A stretch of DNA of 64,000 bases, from positions 2,542,001 to 2,606,000 of the forward strand of contig JAMXDE010000010.1 of assembly GCA_026770025.1 (NCBI GenBank), given 5' to 3'. Origin of the DNA: Craspedostauros australis. Taxonomy: Eukaryota > Bacillariophyta > Bacillariophyceae > Mastogloiales > Achnanthaceae. The stretch's first letter is position 1. Each line of letters begins with the position of its first letter. Both the position numbers and the translations under genes were made by a program. This document shows positions 22,169-34,593 of this stretch, piece by piece. The notes beneath the pieces were generated by a model. It was not told the origin of the DNA, did no database searches, and was given only the letters and a program-made list of their open reading frames with translations.

Positions 22169-24487
22169 GATGTCCACTTGACTTGATGACTGATGGGATT
22201 CTACTACTCAATTACTCAATGAGTGACCCTTGAATGTTTGTTGGTATTTCGTGCTTACGCTTTGTTCAACAGAGTTGCACAAGTGCAGTCGCTTTTTCCA
22301 CGAGACTGCTCTTTGTGGATGGATTGGCTGCTTTTGGTGTTGGTGGCAACCTCAACCAGGCGGACAGGAGGGTGGTGATGGTGGCGACAGTGATGTCTTT
22401 GTGCAGACTGGTGGGAGGTTGACACGCGAGCGGAAGAAACAGATCTCGTCAAGAACGTGCGTGTGTTGTCACCACTACTTTGGTTGAGGTTTGGAGTTTT
22501 AATCCGAGGAGTCGAAGTATTGCGAAACAAATGTAGAGCAGACAATAACAAGCAATGGATGACAGTGTACCATGCACACCTGTGGCATAGAAATATAGTA
22601 CTTCTGTCGCAGTCGTTGAGAGCTTCAAAACACTAAGAGGCTCATCTACAAGGAGTAGAGCACTTGGTTAAGATGGAGTACGACACGTACGCAACAGAGA
22701 TCGGTTGCTCGGCTTCGACAACTTCAAGAGTACCAATACGTGTACTCCACGAGTACAACAATCTGTGCAGGCAAAGGTGTGAAAGCAAACGTGCGGGAAA
22801 CGGGTGCTCTCGTTTTTGTAATGACAGTTTCTTTGCCACTCCTCGCCTTTCCTTGTCACCATACCATACCGCATGGCACTCCTTTTATTTTTGGCTGTGA
22901 TGCTCCGCACCGAGCCTGAGACCTTGCGACCGAGTTGTTTTCGTGGGCGGAGTGGCGCAGCAAAGCCCATCGTCTCCGGCTGAATCATGTTTCCGTCCAC
23001 TTCCTCTCTTTGAGTTGCTCGTCCAAAATCATTTGTGTACCTACTCGTACGAGTACGTACAACAGAGACGGGGGACAGGACGATCGCAATAGTGCACAAA
23101 ATATTATTCTCGCAAGGATGGAAACGAGTCGAAATCAGAGGAGAGTCGAATAGAGCAGAGCAGAACAGAGTGCATACTATCACAATACACATCGCCAAGT
23201 ATGAATGACTCTGTTCAAAATATAGTCGTATTACACCAATTGTCGTCACGTTGCTGTAGACTCTGTTCTGTGTTTTCTCCCTGCATCTACCTCCCTCTCT
23301 CTGTCTGGGGAGAGAAAGAGGCTACCGGTATCAGCACACCATCGGCGACATCTGAACTTGGTATGGCATCGCATCGCGCTGGCTTGGCATGCTACGCTGT
23401 GCTTTTCCTCTCCATCTTTCCCCCCAAATAAATGGAGGGACACGGAGAGATGGGTGGAGCACACATGAATCGTTGTTTGGCACGTGACGACAACACAACA
23501 CAACACAAAACAGAGCAGAGCGCGCCAAAACAAAACCAACAAAAGGCGAACAGTTGGTCGGACAAGAGTCACATTTCGGTGCATCTTATCCACGACTTGC
23601 AGCTGCACAAATTGAGACAAAGGCGACGGAGTCATGCATAATTTCTTCGAAACGAAAGTTACCAACGAAATTCGAACCATCGCTTCGATCCAAAATGTGA
23701 ACGTTTGGTTCTGCCCGCGCGCAACGAACCGTCAACGGCACCATATGTTCATGTATACTCACAAATGAAAATCTAACGTCCCTCAAAGCCACCCTCATAA
23801 TAACGACGGTTTGTCACTTATGGGATATATGTCTGAACGTTGAAACGGCTAGCTTTTGATTCCAAACATTCATGACCTTCATCAACGTAGCAAAGTTATG
23901 TTGTTTGAACGCAACTCGCTGAAACACGTTTTCTTTTGGCAATTCTCGGGAAGCCAAAACCAACACACCAACAGGTGCATCTCGCCTGATTGGCGACTCA
24001 GTCCGATGGGAGACGCAGACCCAAATGGCTGATGAACGTTGTTCCTCCTTTCCGAGCTTTCTGTCTTCGCCGAAGAGGGTTAACAAGCATCAGCAGGAGT
24101 AACAGGAGTGACAGGAGTGACAGGAATAGCAAGAATAACAGGAACAGCACCAGGCGAAAGCGCATCAAGCACCCCTCTTGACATGCTATCATCCAGAGCA
24201 GCGAAAGATCGCGCGAAGCGCCCATCATCCATCCCAGAGAGTCCCACACCACTCAACTGAATCACAAAAACCGCCTCTGCTCACCAACAACGGACAACAA
24301 GAACACAGACACGACAATCAGCCACGCACACACACGCACACGCACAAGCCTTCAGCCCAGCAACTATCCACACGCAGATCACAATCTTCCCAATCCAAAC
24401 ATCGGAAGAGCAACATTTCAGAAGACAGAAAGAAAGTCACCATCACACTCTCTCAGCAACCGACCAACAGACCAACCAACAGCAATC
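22169..24487. other. Long intergenic region between divergent MBOAT and cyclin genes
   Basis: 2.3 kb without a convincing gene on either strand. The 22.8-23.7 kb stretch has palindromic GTACTCGTACGAGTAC-like sequence (near 23039-23056) and purine-rich runs. 24070-24140 holds a short ACAGGAGTR-type tandem repeat. 24240-24487 is a CA/AAC-rich leader before the cyclin ATG. The minus-strand frame at 22668-23249 resembles nothing I know. Confidence 0.45.
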
Positions 24488-26633
24488 ATGTTCAACCGAC
24501 CAACCAACATCGTTCAGGGCCAGAACACCATGGCCACCAACAACAACTCTCGCCGCGGAGCCTTCCGTGTGAGTGTCCACAACAGCGCAAAAACGATGCA
24601 ACCATGGATCAAGTCAAAGTCAACGCCCAGCCAAGCAGTTGGAAGAGCAACGACAATGACATTGTGTACAAAACGATGCCTGAACTTGACCTGGATGAAT
24701 GCAACCAGTGGAAGGAACACAAGCAGACAGGAAACAATCAGCCGCACGTGACGACCACTGCTATTGACGACAGCTCGATGACGATGACGATGAAAACGAT
24801 GATGATCATGCGCAGTGGAACAAAGAGAGGCAGTGAACCAGGGAAGCAACAGAAATTACGATGGCAGTACAGCAGCACAGCACAACAGCGGAGTGGCATG
24901 CCCATGGAACAAATCGAAGCAACGCGATGACATTGGACGAGGCAGGCAATTGCCACTGCTGAAGTGATACCGAGCAACAATGCATCACATCATCAGGGCA
25001 ATGCCAGTGAACATCCAAATCACCGACAACGCGAACGATACTGTTGCATTCTTCCAGCTCCGCGCACAACAACAGATGCAGAAAAAACGCCAGCAATCGC
25101 ACTCCACTTCACACAAGATCATTATCATCGTCGTCATCGCAATCATCGCAAACATCATCACAGCTTGTCAACGAGGGCAACCACTTGGAGCATGGTTTCA
25201 ACAATTGTCTTGTTGACGCAAACAGCGATTTCTCACGCATTCCACTTCTCTGCTTTTCATCCATCAACCTTTTTTCCATCTTCACCACTCTTTCGCACAA
25301 CAGGACTTGACCAATGCCAACCGCACAGTCCAACAGGGAGGAAAGCCAGGCGATGGCAGCGTCCTTCCAGAGAAGCGTGGTGCCCGTCACGATTTCGTGC
25401 CAACTCGTCAGGGATCCTTCCAGACTCAGCACCAGCAGCCAGCATATGTCGTCGAGCAGCGTGACCCAGCCAACTTCAACATCATGCCTGTTGCCGAGAC
25501 CCGCCAGCAGTTCATGCAGACCACGACCGCGCCAACCATGCAGACCCAAGCCGGTGTCGTTCCAAACCCAACCAGCTACCAGTTCACTGGTCATGCTGAC
25601 AACATCGATGAGCGCGATGCCGAGGATCCATTGTGCGCCACCGACTACGTGCAGGACATGTACGAGCACTTCCGCGTGAAGGAGACCAGCACATCAGTCC
25701 GCCCATTGTACATGGAGAGCCAGCCACACATCAACGAGCGCATGCGTGCCATCCTCGTTGACTGGCTCATCGAGGTCCACCTCAAGTTCAAGCTCGTCCC
25801 AGAGACCTTGTACCTCACCATCAACCTCATCGATCGCTACCTCGAGCGCAAGGAAGTGTCGCGCCCAAAGCTCCAGCTTGTCGGAGTCACATCCCTCCTC
25901 ATCGCATCCAAGTACGAGGAGATCTTTCCTCCGGAGCTCCGTGACCTCGTCTACATCTGCGACCGCGCCTACACACGCGCTGAGGTGAGTCCGAACACAC
26001 GAGCAACATGCTCGCGCTGACTACTTTGCTGCTGCTGCTGGCTGCGACAATGCACCACTCGTGCGGTTTCGCGCCGTGGCGCACTGTGCCAATTATCAAG
26101 CATTCAAACTCACACATCGCATCTTCTTCGCACATACACACTCTGTCTCTCCCTCTCTGCACGCACACATGTGCTCAAACGAAATCAAACGAAATCGACC
26201 GCAAATCAACCACTTTCAGATCATCGAGATGGAAGAGAACATCCTCAAGACCCTTGAGTACGACATCACCATCCCAAGCGCCCACGCCTTCCTCGTCCGA
26301 TACTTGAAGGCGGCCCATGCAGACAAGCGAATCGTGCAGCTTTCCTGCTACATCCTCGACGGCACCCTCCAGAGCTTCAACTTGCTCCACTACCTCCCAA
26401 GCCAGTTGGCAGCCGCAGCTGTCTACGTGGCCCGCAGAACTGTGGGACGCAACTCCTGGAGCCCAACCCTCCTGAAGTACGCCGGGTACTGCGAGGAGGA
26501 GATCACGCCAGTGGCGCGCGCCGTCCTGGCGGAGAAGCGATCCTCTTCGCAGGAGCTCCGCGCTGTTGGTAAGAAGTACTCCAGCAGCCGGTACGGTGGT
26601 GTTGCCACCATCTCCATCGGCTGTGACTTCTAA
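24488..26633 (+). CDS. CYCB: B-type mitotic cyclin (3 exons, 391 aa)
   Basis: Exons are 24488-24568, 25304-25984 and 26220-26633. Introns are GT-AG (GTGAGT donors, ACAACAG and TTTCAG acceptors), all phase 0. The first join gives RGAFRDLTN, a destruction-box-like motif with Phe in place of the usual Leu. The cyclin N box begins near DYVQDMYEHFR and includes the cyclin B signature ERMRAILVDWLIEVHLKFKL and YLTINLIDRYL. The second join gives RAEIIEMEENILKTLEYDI, followed by the C box (SCYILDGTLQSFNLLHYLPS). It would activate a mitotic CDK and be degraded through the APC/C. The first 130 residues are otherwise Gln/Thr-rich and disordered. A large 735-bp first intron follows the 27-codon first exon. 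Confidence 0.93.
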
Positions 26634-27711
26634 ACGATCACAATATGACCGGGGTAACGTGTGATGTGGTCCGGCGAGGCAACACACACACACAGGCATA
26701 TTCGAACACATTCGAACACAAGCACGAATACAATTCCGTTCACCCCGAAGGTCGATTGGCGAAGAGATCGACGGGCACGGCGACCAGACAGCCCAACACA
26801 CACACTCACAGGCAGCGCAACGACAAACGACGCGCCGACGGCCATCATCCACGCGACGAGCAGCCAGACAATCATGAACACAATGAGTGTTAACAGCGGC
26901 CCAGTCTCCAGATCGGCAACACGACGAAGCCTCAGCAACAGTCAGGTGACTCTTTGGAAGAGCATCATGCACGCATGCAGGCGAATTAACCAGATCGCGA
27001 CAACAAGAAGAACAGCGACAACAACAACAACAGCAACAACGACAACCACAGTCGTGCGCCGTCATCACAAATCATTGTCACAATCAGACAAACGATGACA
27101 CGAGGCGACGAAGCGGGGCTCATTTGCTTGACCCTCGCTAATCGACGCCGTCCAGCACTGCATTGGCGCCACAGAAGCAGCCGACAGCGCAGTTTGTGCA
27201 CAACAATGACGACCATCGAGGGATCGCCATCAGCACACGCAGACAAGACACTAGCGACAGTTTTTAGCAGGCAGATGAATCGATCGAGATGAATGGTGCA
27301 TTCGATGGACACAATTGGCTTTCGAATGTAAGGATGGACAGAGCCTTGTTTCGTCTTCTTACCTTCACCGATTGAGCGAATCTGAATACAATACAACCAT
27401 CGCACAATAACAACGAACTAAGAACAACAATATTATCAAAAACATCGAGCATCGTTGATACCAGATACACCACCGTACAACGAATAGATACGGGATGCAT
27501 AGAATCTGCAATGTGTGGACTGGTGTGAGAAAGTGTGGGAAGCCTAACTCTTCGTCTTTACTTCTATCCTCGACGTTCCGTTCGAAGCAGATGGTGATCG
27601 TTGCAGTGCAGTGACCCTTTGTCTCAGCATTTCATCGGTTTCAATGGTGACAAGCATGGAGTTCTTGTACATCATCCATTGGCTCCATCGAATGCTTGGT
27701 TCGCTTCTTCC
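26634..27711. other. Intergenic, no gene seen
   Basis: CA- and AAC-rich sequence (26670-26900; ACAACAACAACAGC run near 27015-27050) with only shadow frames. It holds the 3' flanks of the cyclin and the small plastid gene. Confidence 0.5.
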
Positions 27712-28056
27712 TCAATTCCTTGACGAGTTGATGATCGTCGCGACCACCCCTGCGATGCCGCCGTCTCCCATGTTCGCTAGAACGAAGAAGTTGAATGCGA
27801 TCAGCCCAAATCCGATCGCGGTCAGGCTAACGCTGTCCACGTCGTCGACGAGATCCACGCGAACCTTCTCGGGCTGCTTTTCCGGCATCTTCCGGCTTCG
27901 ATCGATCTCATCCTCCGAGTATCCCAATGATCGCAACCGATCCTTGTCCTCCTCCTCAAGCCGCAACGACGACGAGGGTCTTTGGAATGCCGACGGCGTC
28001 ACGAATGCGTTGCAAGAGGCGACTGCCAAGCACAAGAAAATCAGGACTGCCTTCAT
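27712..28056 (-). CDS. Small plastid-targeted membrane protein, unrecognised
   Basis: 114 residues from the ATG at 28056; a GTG two codons upstream gives an artificially longer frame. The signal peptide MKAVLIFLCLAVASCNA is followed by FVTPSAFQRP, an ASAFAP-like plastid motif with Phe after the cleavage site. The mature part has a charged segment (EEEDKDRLRSLGYSEDEIDR) and one transmembrane helix (SLTAIGFGLIAFNFFVLAN), ending in a Gly/Ile-rich tail. The layout suggests a small thylakoid or envelope membrane protein. No family recognised. Confidence 0.65.
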   Translation of the reverse strand: MKAVLIFLCLAVASCNAFVTPSAFQRPSSSLRLEEEDKDRLRSLGYSEDEIDRSRKMPEKQPEKVRVDLVDDVDSVSLTAIGFGLIAFNFFVLANMGDGGIAGVVATIINSSRN

Positions 28057-28655
28057 CGTCACAGTAGTGTAGTATCGTATGGTATATACAAATCAGTATT
28101 TTTAATGTGGTCGTAGTTGTTATTGTCGTTCAACAGGTGTACGGGAAGGTAGGTTCCTCGAGAGACGGACAGAGAGAATGACAAGAATAACAATGATGAT
28201 GATGACAGGCGAAGGAGTGAAAGGTTGGATGATGTCAATGGAGGGAGATGTTCGTGTCCTGCTTGTGTCTGGGGTGTCGTGCGTGTCTCTTGTGCGTTGA
28301 ATGTTGAATCGTCCAAGATTTGGCGCGAGATGACGTCATCTCGTCGCGAATATATAGTCGAATGAGTCGATCGACGCAACGGTGTCAACACACAAAGAGA
28401 GAGAAAGAGAAGACCATGCGACCAAGACAACAGCACACACCACTCAACCCCCTACTCGAACACGCCAACAACAGACATCGAATTGCCACTCAGGCTCATC
28501 ACACAGCGAATAGTAATCATCCTAATGCAAGCTATTGAAGACACACCATCGACATCTCTGCCATAGGTAGCTCCAACTACACACTTCCTCGACAGCCAAT
28601 CCAACACCAATCGTCCAACACCAATCGTCCAGCAACCATCGACCATCCTCTCAAA

Positions 28656-29408
28656 ATGCCGATTGTTACAAACGATGAACTCATTATTGCAGCCAGGGCA
28701 GGTGACTTGTTGGTGTTGAAGGAATGGAAGAAGCAGAACAAGATGCAGAATGAAGGAGTTGATGTCAACATGGTTACAGACTGGGTTGGTCGGACTCCCC
28801 TTCATCTGGCATGCTACAACGGCCACCTGGAGTGTGTCAAGTACCTCATCGAATCATGTGAGGCGGACATCAACTGCAAAGACAACGGTGGTGACACTCC
28901 CCTTCATGATGCATGCTACAACGGCCACCTGGAGTGTGTCAAGTACCTCGTCGAATCATGTGAGGCGGACATCAACTGCAAAAGCAACCATGGTTCCACT
29001 CCCCTTCATCGGGCATGCTCCAACAGCCACCTGGAGTGTGTGAAGTACCTCATCGAATCATGTGAGGCGAATATCAACTGCCAAGACAGCGATGGTTGGA
29101 CTCCCCTTCATGTGGCATGCCACAAAGGCCAGCTGGTGTGTGTGGAGTACCTCATCAAATCATGTGGGGCCGACGTCAACTGCAAAGCCAACAGTGGTTG
29201 GACTCCCCTTCATGACGCATGCTGCAACGGCCACCTGGAGTGTATGGAGTCCCTCATCAGAGGACTTTCGCCTTCAGTTCACCCACAACTGCAACAACTG
29301 CAGCAACGCTTACAACAAAACGAGCAAGAGAATAAGCAGCCACAAGAACAGTTGGGACAGCAGTTGACACAGAAGGAACAGAGAATGAGCAACTGCAACA
29401 ACAGCTGA
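28656..29408 (+). CDS. Ankyrin-repeat protein, unit A (5 repeats, 250 aa)
   Basis: ATG in MPIVTNDELIIAARAGDL, the usual capping helix, then five 34-residue ankyrin repeats of the type GDTPLHDACYNGHLECVKYL followed by ESCEADINC, one residue longer than the canonical 33. A Gln/Glu-rich coiled-coil-like tail follows. Compared with unit B, the tail changes frame after KEQRMSNCNNS and stops early; the expected continuation (QLQQQLRQQLKRKKQENEHK) is present in the +1 frame. Unit C has the same lesion, so it predates the 22.7-kb duplication. The Cys in HLEC and INC recur in every repeat. Ankyrin repeats mediate protein-protein contacts; no partner is known. Transcription is unproven. Confidence 0.75.
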   Translation: MPIVTNDELIIAARAGDLLVLKEWKKQNKMQNEGVDVNMVTDWVGRTPLHLACYNGHLECVKYLIESCEADINCKDNGGDTPLHDACYNGHLECVKYLVESCEADINCKSNHGSTPLHRACSNSHLECVKYLIESCEANINCQDSDGWTPLHVACHKGQLVCVEYLIKSCGADVNCKANSGWTPLHDACCNGHLECMESLIRGLSPSVHPQLQQLQQRLQQNEQENKQPQEQLGQQLTQKEQRMSNCNNS

Positions 29409-29439
29409 GACAGCAGTTGAAGCGAAAGAAGCAAGAGAA

Positions 29440-30378
29440 TGAGCACAAACACAGCACCCACAAGAGGACCAACATCAGCATTGGAGAAGACAGCTCAGAT
29501 GCTTCCAAACCAAGAACAGGACAGACCCCATCTTCTTGTGTGGACAGGGCGACGAACAACAACGAATCAAAGCAAACTCTGAACTTCTCATGATCACCGT
29601 CCCATCCATTGAGACACTGATCGACAAAGGAATCCGACATCAGCACACGAATGATGACACTCACGATGGAACTGAATCCATGCAAGTAACCATTCCTCTT
29701 CCCGATCTTCAACCAAGGCATGTCCGATAAATCCTCCAATACATCTACACAGGCAAGATATCCTTCAATGACAGCGCTCGTGACAACTCTGCTGCTCACG
29801 CCAGTGCTCATGTTGGCGCCCACGTTCACGCCCACACTCACCACGATGTGGATGCCTCTTACCAGCCAACTCCCATCCTCACTGGACAGGATGATCCGCA
29901 ACAGCTGATCCTTGTGGCCAACGAGTTCGGTTTCTGGCGACTCAAGCTTGTTCTTGAAGCAGAGTTGGCCCGCAAGCATCTCACAGAAGACACCATGATA
30001 GATGTGTTGATATTCGCCCACCAACACAACGGCGTGGTGTTGAAGGATGCAGCAATGAGAATGGCAACTGCAAGTGATAAAGATATGTTCACTCATCTAG
30101 ATTTAAGCAAACTGATTCTACAACCCCAACTGATGATAAGTATTCTTGCCCTCCGCAGTGAGGGAGCCAAGAGTGATGGTATTGATGATGAGTACAGTCA
30201 CATGCCCATGGTGGACCTGCACAAGGTCATAGATGAGGAGAAGGGTACAGCACAAGTGGATTCATACATGGATCGGGAAACATTGGTGGACTTCGTCCGC
30301 TCAATGAGAACCAGCTCTATGAGAGCCAATGGATCCGAAGTGATTGTGGTGGACGGCACTGCCGAGGAAGAGGAGTGA
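29440..30378 (+). pseudogene. BTB/POZ-like frame with one nonsense codon, unit A
   Basis: One frame runs from just after the ankyrin gene to TGA at 30376-30378 with a single internal TAA at 29728-29730. Before the stop: DPIFLCGQGDEQQRIKANS and LLMITVPSIETLIDKG. After it: ILQYIYTGKISFNDSARDNS, a His-rich spacer, then LILVANEFGFWRLKLVLEAEL and EDTMIDVLIFAHQHNGVVL. The order and motifs (YIYTG; LxxLAxxxxxxxLKxxxE) fit a BTB domain with following helices. Unit B has TAC (Tyr) where A and C have TAA, so the ancestor read through. The 176-residue frame beginning at 29848 is what remains open. It may once have been fused to the ankyrin gene, or be a separate gene. Confidence 0.6.
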
Positions 30379-30904
30379 AGTGTCAGACCATACCAAATCA
30401 TAACAGAAGTCTTCAAGAAGTGAACGCATGACAGAATTGAGTCGATGGATAAAACTAGTCGTCAGAATAGTCATTAGGATAGTAACTATGTGAAAGGAGC
30501 TGGAGCAAATAGTGATTCATTCATTCAATGGTGCGTCCGGCATTCCTTCACCGTCGCCTTTGGTGATGTGCACAGCATGCTGCTCTATCCACTCCCGTAT
30601 CGTTCGCAGCACGGTCTGGCTAATCCGCGAGATACGCATGATCTTCTGTGCATGAATTGCAGATGATCCCGGTTGGTGTTCGGCACGTTGCCGTGCATCA
30701 TCATTGGCCAATGCGACATGAAGAGGATGGAGCAGCCACCGCTGTCATCGTCGTGGTCGTCATTGCCGATCAAATGGTTTCCGCGTTCGTTGGTTTCGTT
30801 GGCGTGGAAGGAGTTGTGTGGGAAGCTATGGTGGACCCTGTTGGCGTCATGCATGGCTTGTTGGACTCGAATCCAACATGACGAGGTGGAGCGTATTGCG
30901 ACAG

Positions 30905-31571
30905 TTAGCTTGTTGTTGGTGGTGGTGGTGGTGCTGCTGCTGCAGTTTGTGCACGATGTCGCGCAAGGCACGCATGTATGCCAGCAGCTGCATGGTTTTC
31001 GATAGGTATGGCCGACAAAGATGACGAGCAATGGAAGAAGTTGCCAACGTCATTGCACAGGATTTCAATAATGGTGGATCCAAGGAGACAGTGCCTCTGT
31101 CTCATCATTTGCGGTTTGTGGTGGCGACGTATCGCTTCGAGCATCGGTATGAGCAGGCGTGGCTGGTTGTGGTGCGTGTAGTGGGGACTGAGGAACATCT
31201 CCACACTGATGGCTCTGTTGGTCTCGGGAAAAGTCGCTGCGTCCAATCTCACAGATGCATCCGTCCAACATGTGTTGAATCTCCGTTTCCGACAACGCAT
31301 CGTACGTTTCTGTGCGTGCGCGCGGCTGCTGATGACTTGAATCCAGACCGCACCACGGGCCATGACATGTCTTGCCGTTGCTGTTGACACTGTTGTTGGC
31401 GCTGCGATTTCCCATGTCCCAAGCTCTCCTCTACTCCGGAGCAGTTGGTTTGATATCTTCCTTTCTGATGTTTCTGAGCGATGTGGCACGTTGGAGATCG
31501 CTGTTCGTCGCCGCTTGCCATTCATCATCTGTATCAGCGTCATCATCGGCATCGTCATCGTCTCTTGCCAT
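30905..31571 (-). pseudogene. Unrecognised minus-strand frame with frameshift, unit A
   Basis: It begins with MARDDDDADDDADTDDEWQA from the ATG at 31571 and stops after KPTAPE. Further along, two frames carry conserved-looking segments: YDALSETEIQHMLDGCICEI and then PETNRAISVEMFLSPHYTHH. In unit B these two segments lie in one frame (SETEIQHMLDRCIREIGRSD running into FPETNRAISSEM). Units A and C have one extra A in the GGGAAAAGTC run (about 31,226-31,234), which splits them. No known domain. Conservation between units suggests a former gene. Confidence 0.4.
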
Positions 31572-32244
31572 GGCCGCCTTCGTTGATTCTGGTTGGCGTG
31601 CCATAGTTGCGCAGCCGCAGCTTGCTTGATTACATCATTTCTTCGTTGCTGTTTTTATTCATTTCTTTGTTGGAGAATGTCTCAGTGTTGGCTGATACCT
31701 CCATCAATGTAAACATCGTCATGCCATTTCATCACCCTCTCTTTCCTTCTCTCTTGTTGTGTTGATGTTGTTTGATGGATCTTGTGCAAAATGGAAGATC
31801 CGTTGTTTTGGGTGGTGTCAAGAATTTTTGGCGCGTTTGGTAAGCACTCGTCTGTCTGCCATCCGTTGTTCATTCAACCAATGACACACACAAACACTCA
31901 CAACGAACACCACCAATGCGTTGTCTTCGTGCAATGCAACTCTGATCCATGATTGTGAGGGTGATGGCAACCACTCCAATGACGCCGCATCCCTTCACAT
32001 TGGTACCACCGACGCAAACACCAACACAAACAATCAGACAAGATGACGAGGCATTGACATCCAAGAGGAACTGTGGGAAGGCTCGCCGGTTGCTCCGCAC
32101 CTTGACCCACCCGTCCTACGACTATGAGTATTACTATGGAACCTTCCATGAGCACGATCTACTCTGGGAGTTGCCACAGCAAAGCGTCCAGCCTGATACT
32201 CTGTTCGAACCTGCGTCCAGCCCGTGCGCTCATGATAATCGAAG

Positions 32245-34371
32245 TTGCTGGAAGAGGACGGTGTCAGACTGATAGCAGAGAAGCAAACGGAGACCAGGCA
32301 ACCGCAACAGGCCGACACGAAATCAAAGGCGAGCAATCCCACCAGCGTTGCCAAAGAGGCCAAAGCAGCTGCAAAATCAGGTCGTCATGCGAGTGTCAGC
32401 ACAGATACACCAAGCAGCACCAATAGAAGTACAGCAAAAGATGCGAAAGCTTCAGCTGTGAAACCATCACGTGCGAAGAGTCTGGACATGCTCGACATGC
32501 AAGCTCATGAGATGTCATTCAGCTCCCTTGATCCCTGCAAGTTCATCAACAACGAACCGATGTCGGTGCCAATCACCCCAGGTGGACTCAGCTTCGCCAC
32601 AGCCCCAACTCTCGGCACAATCCGCGAACGGATCAACCAAGACAAGACGAAGCTTGCGCAGAGTCGGAGACGCAGGCCAAGGACACAACCGAATTCCAAC
32701 GCAACGACCAGCGGCGACAAATCGAGGAGCAAGTGTTTGGAATTCTCGAAGGACGGACGCAACATGCCAGGCACAACATACACATCAGACATACCAGGCG
32801 CGATGAGCGCAGCCAGCACCCCGACTCTACCTCAAGTTGCGACAACGGAGACGTCACGCAGCAACAGCCTGGAGTCACGCTCCAATCTTCCAAATCTCCA
32901 CGATGATGACAACGTCGACGTTGCGACAAGTGCTGCTGCAACGAATGGTGGGAGAAGCTCTGTGGCCCCTGTCACACCTGGAGGTCGGAGTGCGGCATCT
33001 ACACCAGCCCCCTTCAACCGCACACATGAAGAAAGACAACAGTCTTTGTCGTTGAACAAGCGCAGGTCAACGTTGGCAAGCATCCTCAAGGCCAAACGAT
33101 CATCATTACGTGAAGTATCGTCGACCAATCTTCCCAAATCGAAGCAATGACCATCTCTCGAATCTCGACCATCGCAATTGGCCGATCTTGCCTTGACTGA
33201 AGCATCCGCAAAGGCGCCATCATCGCCATCATCATCGCCGTCGCCACCGTCATCATCATCATCGCAGTCCAAATCCAAACTCAATCTTCAACAGTTCGAA
33301 CGCAACCACGAACATGGAGGTGTCTCGGCCACAACCCCAAGCCCCATCCAGTCCTGGAGCCTTGAGTTTGGGAATCGAATGGCAATCGAGCAAGAAGGAA
33401 CGAGGGGCTCCTTCTCACAACAGATCTGCATGCAGTTCGTTGCGCCCAAGTGAAGACTCAAGGCAACGACGTTCACGCGAATGAAGCACGGATGCTCTGC
33501 GCGATGAGATCAAGGAAAGGATCTCCAAGGTGCTTGGCAATGGGCCCCGACGTCACCACTCCAGCAAAACAAGAGACTCGTCATCACCATTGATAGTACC
33601 ATCGAGATCACCGTCGCCACGACATCGGCGGAGAAGCGCACAGCACACCAGTGGCAAGCCTCACTCGACATCGTCAAAATTACAGAGTGTGGAGCGTTCG
33701 ACATCATTGTGCCATCGTCGTGACGGAGCAATTCACACTTGCTCCTCTGGAAGAAGCCGCCGCTCGCCATCGGCGCGGAGTCGTCGAAGTCCGTCCGATC
33801 GCGATCACAGAAGACTGCGCAACTATCGATGGACTCATCGCCATCATCACGGCGACAACGAGCATCTGGCAGTTCGGACGATGTGAACGCAGCCTCACGT
33901 TCACGCCAATCCAACTCAAATGCGCACTCCACTGGTACTGGTTTGCACCAACGCAAGGGCTCACCTTCACGAAATCATGTCCGAGGAAGTTCGCGAACAC
34001 CAAATCAACGTGACCGTAGCCAATCGACACCACGTGGCGAAGATCAGCGAAGGAAGTCCTCCCATGAACGATCACCATCGGCGCGACAACGAAGCAGATC
34101 AAGAGGATATCGAAATTACAGCGTCGAACAGCACAGCGATGAGCGAGATGAAGATGGACGGCATGGCAAGGAGCGACATGCCAACAACAACATGGCGACA
34201 AACGTTCGTCATCACGCGGGGCCCTTCCATCGAATCGTCGTGGACGAAACAGATCGTCGACTCGCGATGCTGTCTACCATGAGAAGATATCTGGTACAAA
34301 GCCACTGCAACTCACACCAAAGAAAGCAGTCAGGAGCAAGAACGCGTCTCAGTACCGCCATCGCTCGATGA
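32245..34371 (+). pseudogene. Long Ser/Arg-rich frame, disrupted, unit A
   Basis: A low-complexity Ser/Thr/Lys/Arg-rich protein in pieces. 32245-33150 encodes 301 residues with recurring KSRSKSLEFS-like basic-Ser motifs and MSFSSLDPCKFINNEPM. It ends at a TGA where unit B has CGA (Arg). The frame continues beyond (ESRPSQLADLALTEASAK), then shifts to one encoding RS-rich text (SPSPRHRRRSAQ, SGRSRRSPSARSRRSPSDRD). It shifts again near 33,811, where A and C lack an A present in B (AAGACTG versus AAGAACTG), and ends at 34371. The 3' part resembles RS domains of splicing factors in composition only. No RNA-recognition motif seen. Confidence 0.5.
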
Positions 34372-34593
34372 ATGGCACCAAAACTCCCACCCTGTGATGC
34401 ATCACGATACGATGGGATGGAATGAGATGGAGGGGCGGCTCCGTATTCGTATCATACTCATAGAGGTATGGTAGATCCACATCCCTGTATGTAATACACC
34501 TACGAATAAACTGTACTTCTCTACGTATGCTTGGAACAGTACCGCATGCACTATATCTGCTTGTGCAATAGAACACTGTGATGAAGTCACCGG

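Noticed and set aside
22668-23249. 193-aa minus-strand frame in the MBOAT-cyclin intergenic region
   Set aside because: No recognisable segment, odd composition and no plausible neighbouring exon.
29257-30096. 279-aa minus-strand frame opposite the ankyrin/BTB region (also 51972-52811)
   Set aside because: Antisense of Q-rich and BTB-like coding text; identical in A and C only because they are recent duplicates, and truncated in B.
30920-30945. GGTGGTGGTGGTG/CTGCTGCTG run as a functional trinucleotide repeat
   Set aside because: Short, and part of a decayed frame; no evidence of function.
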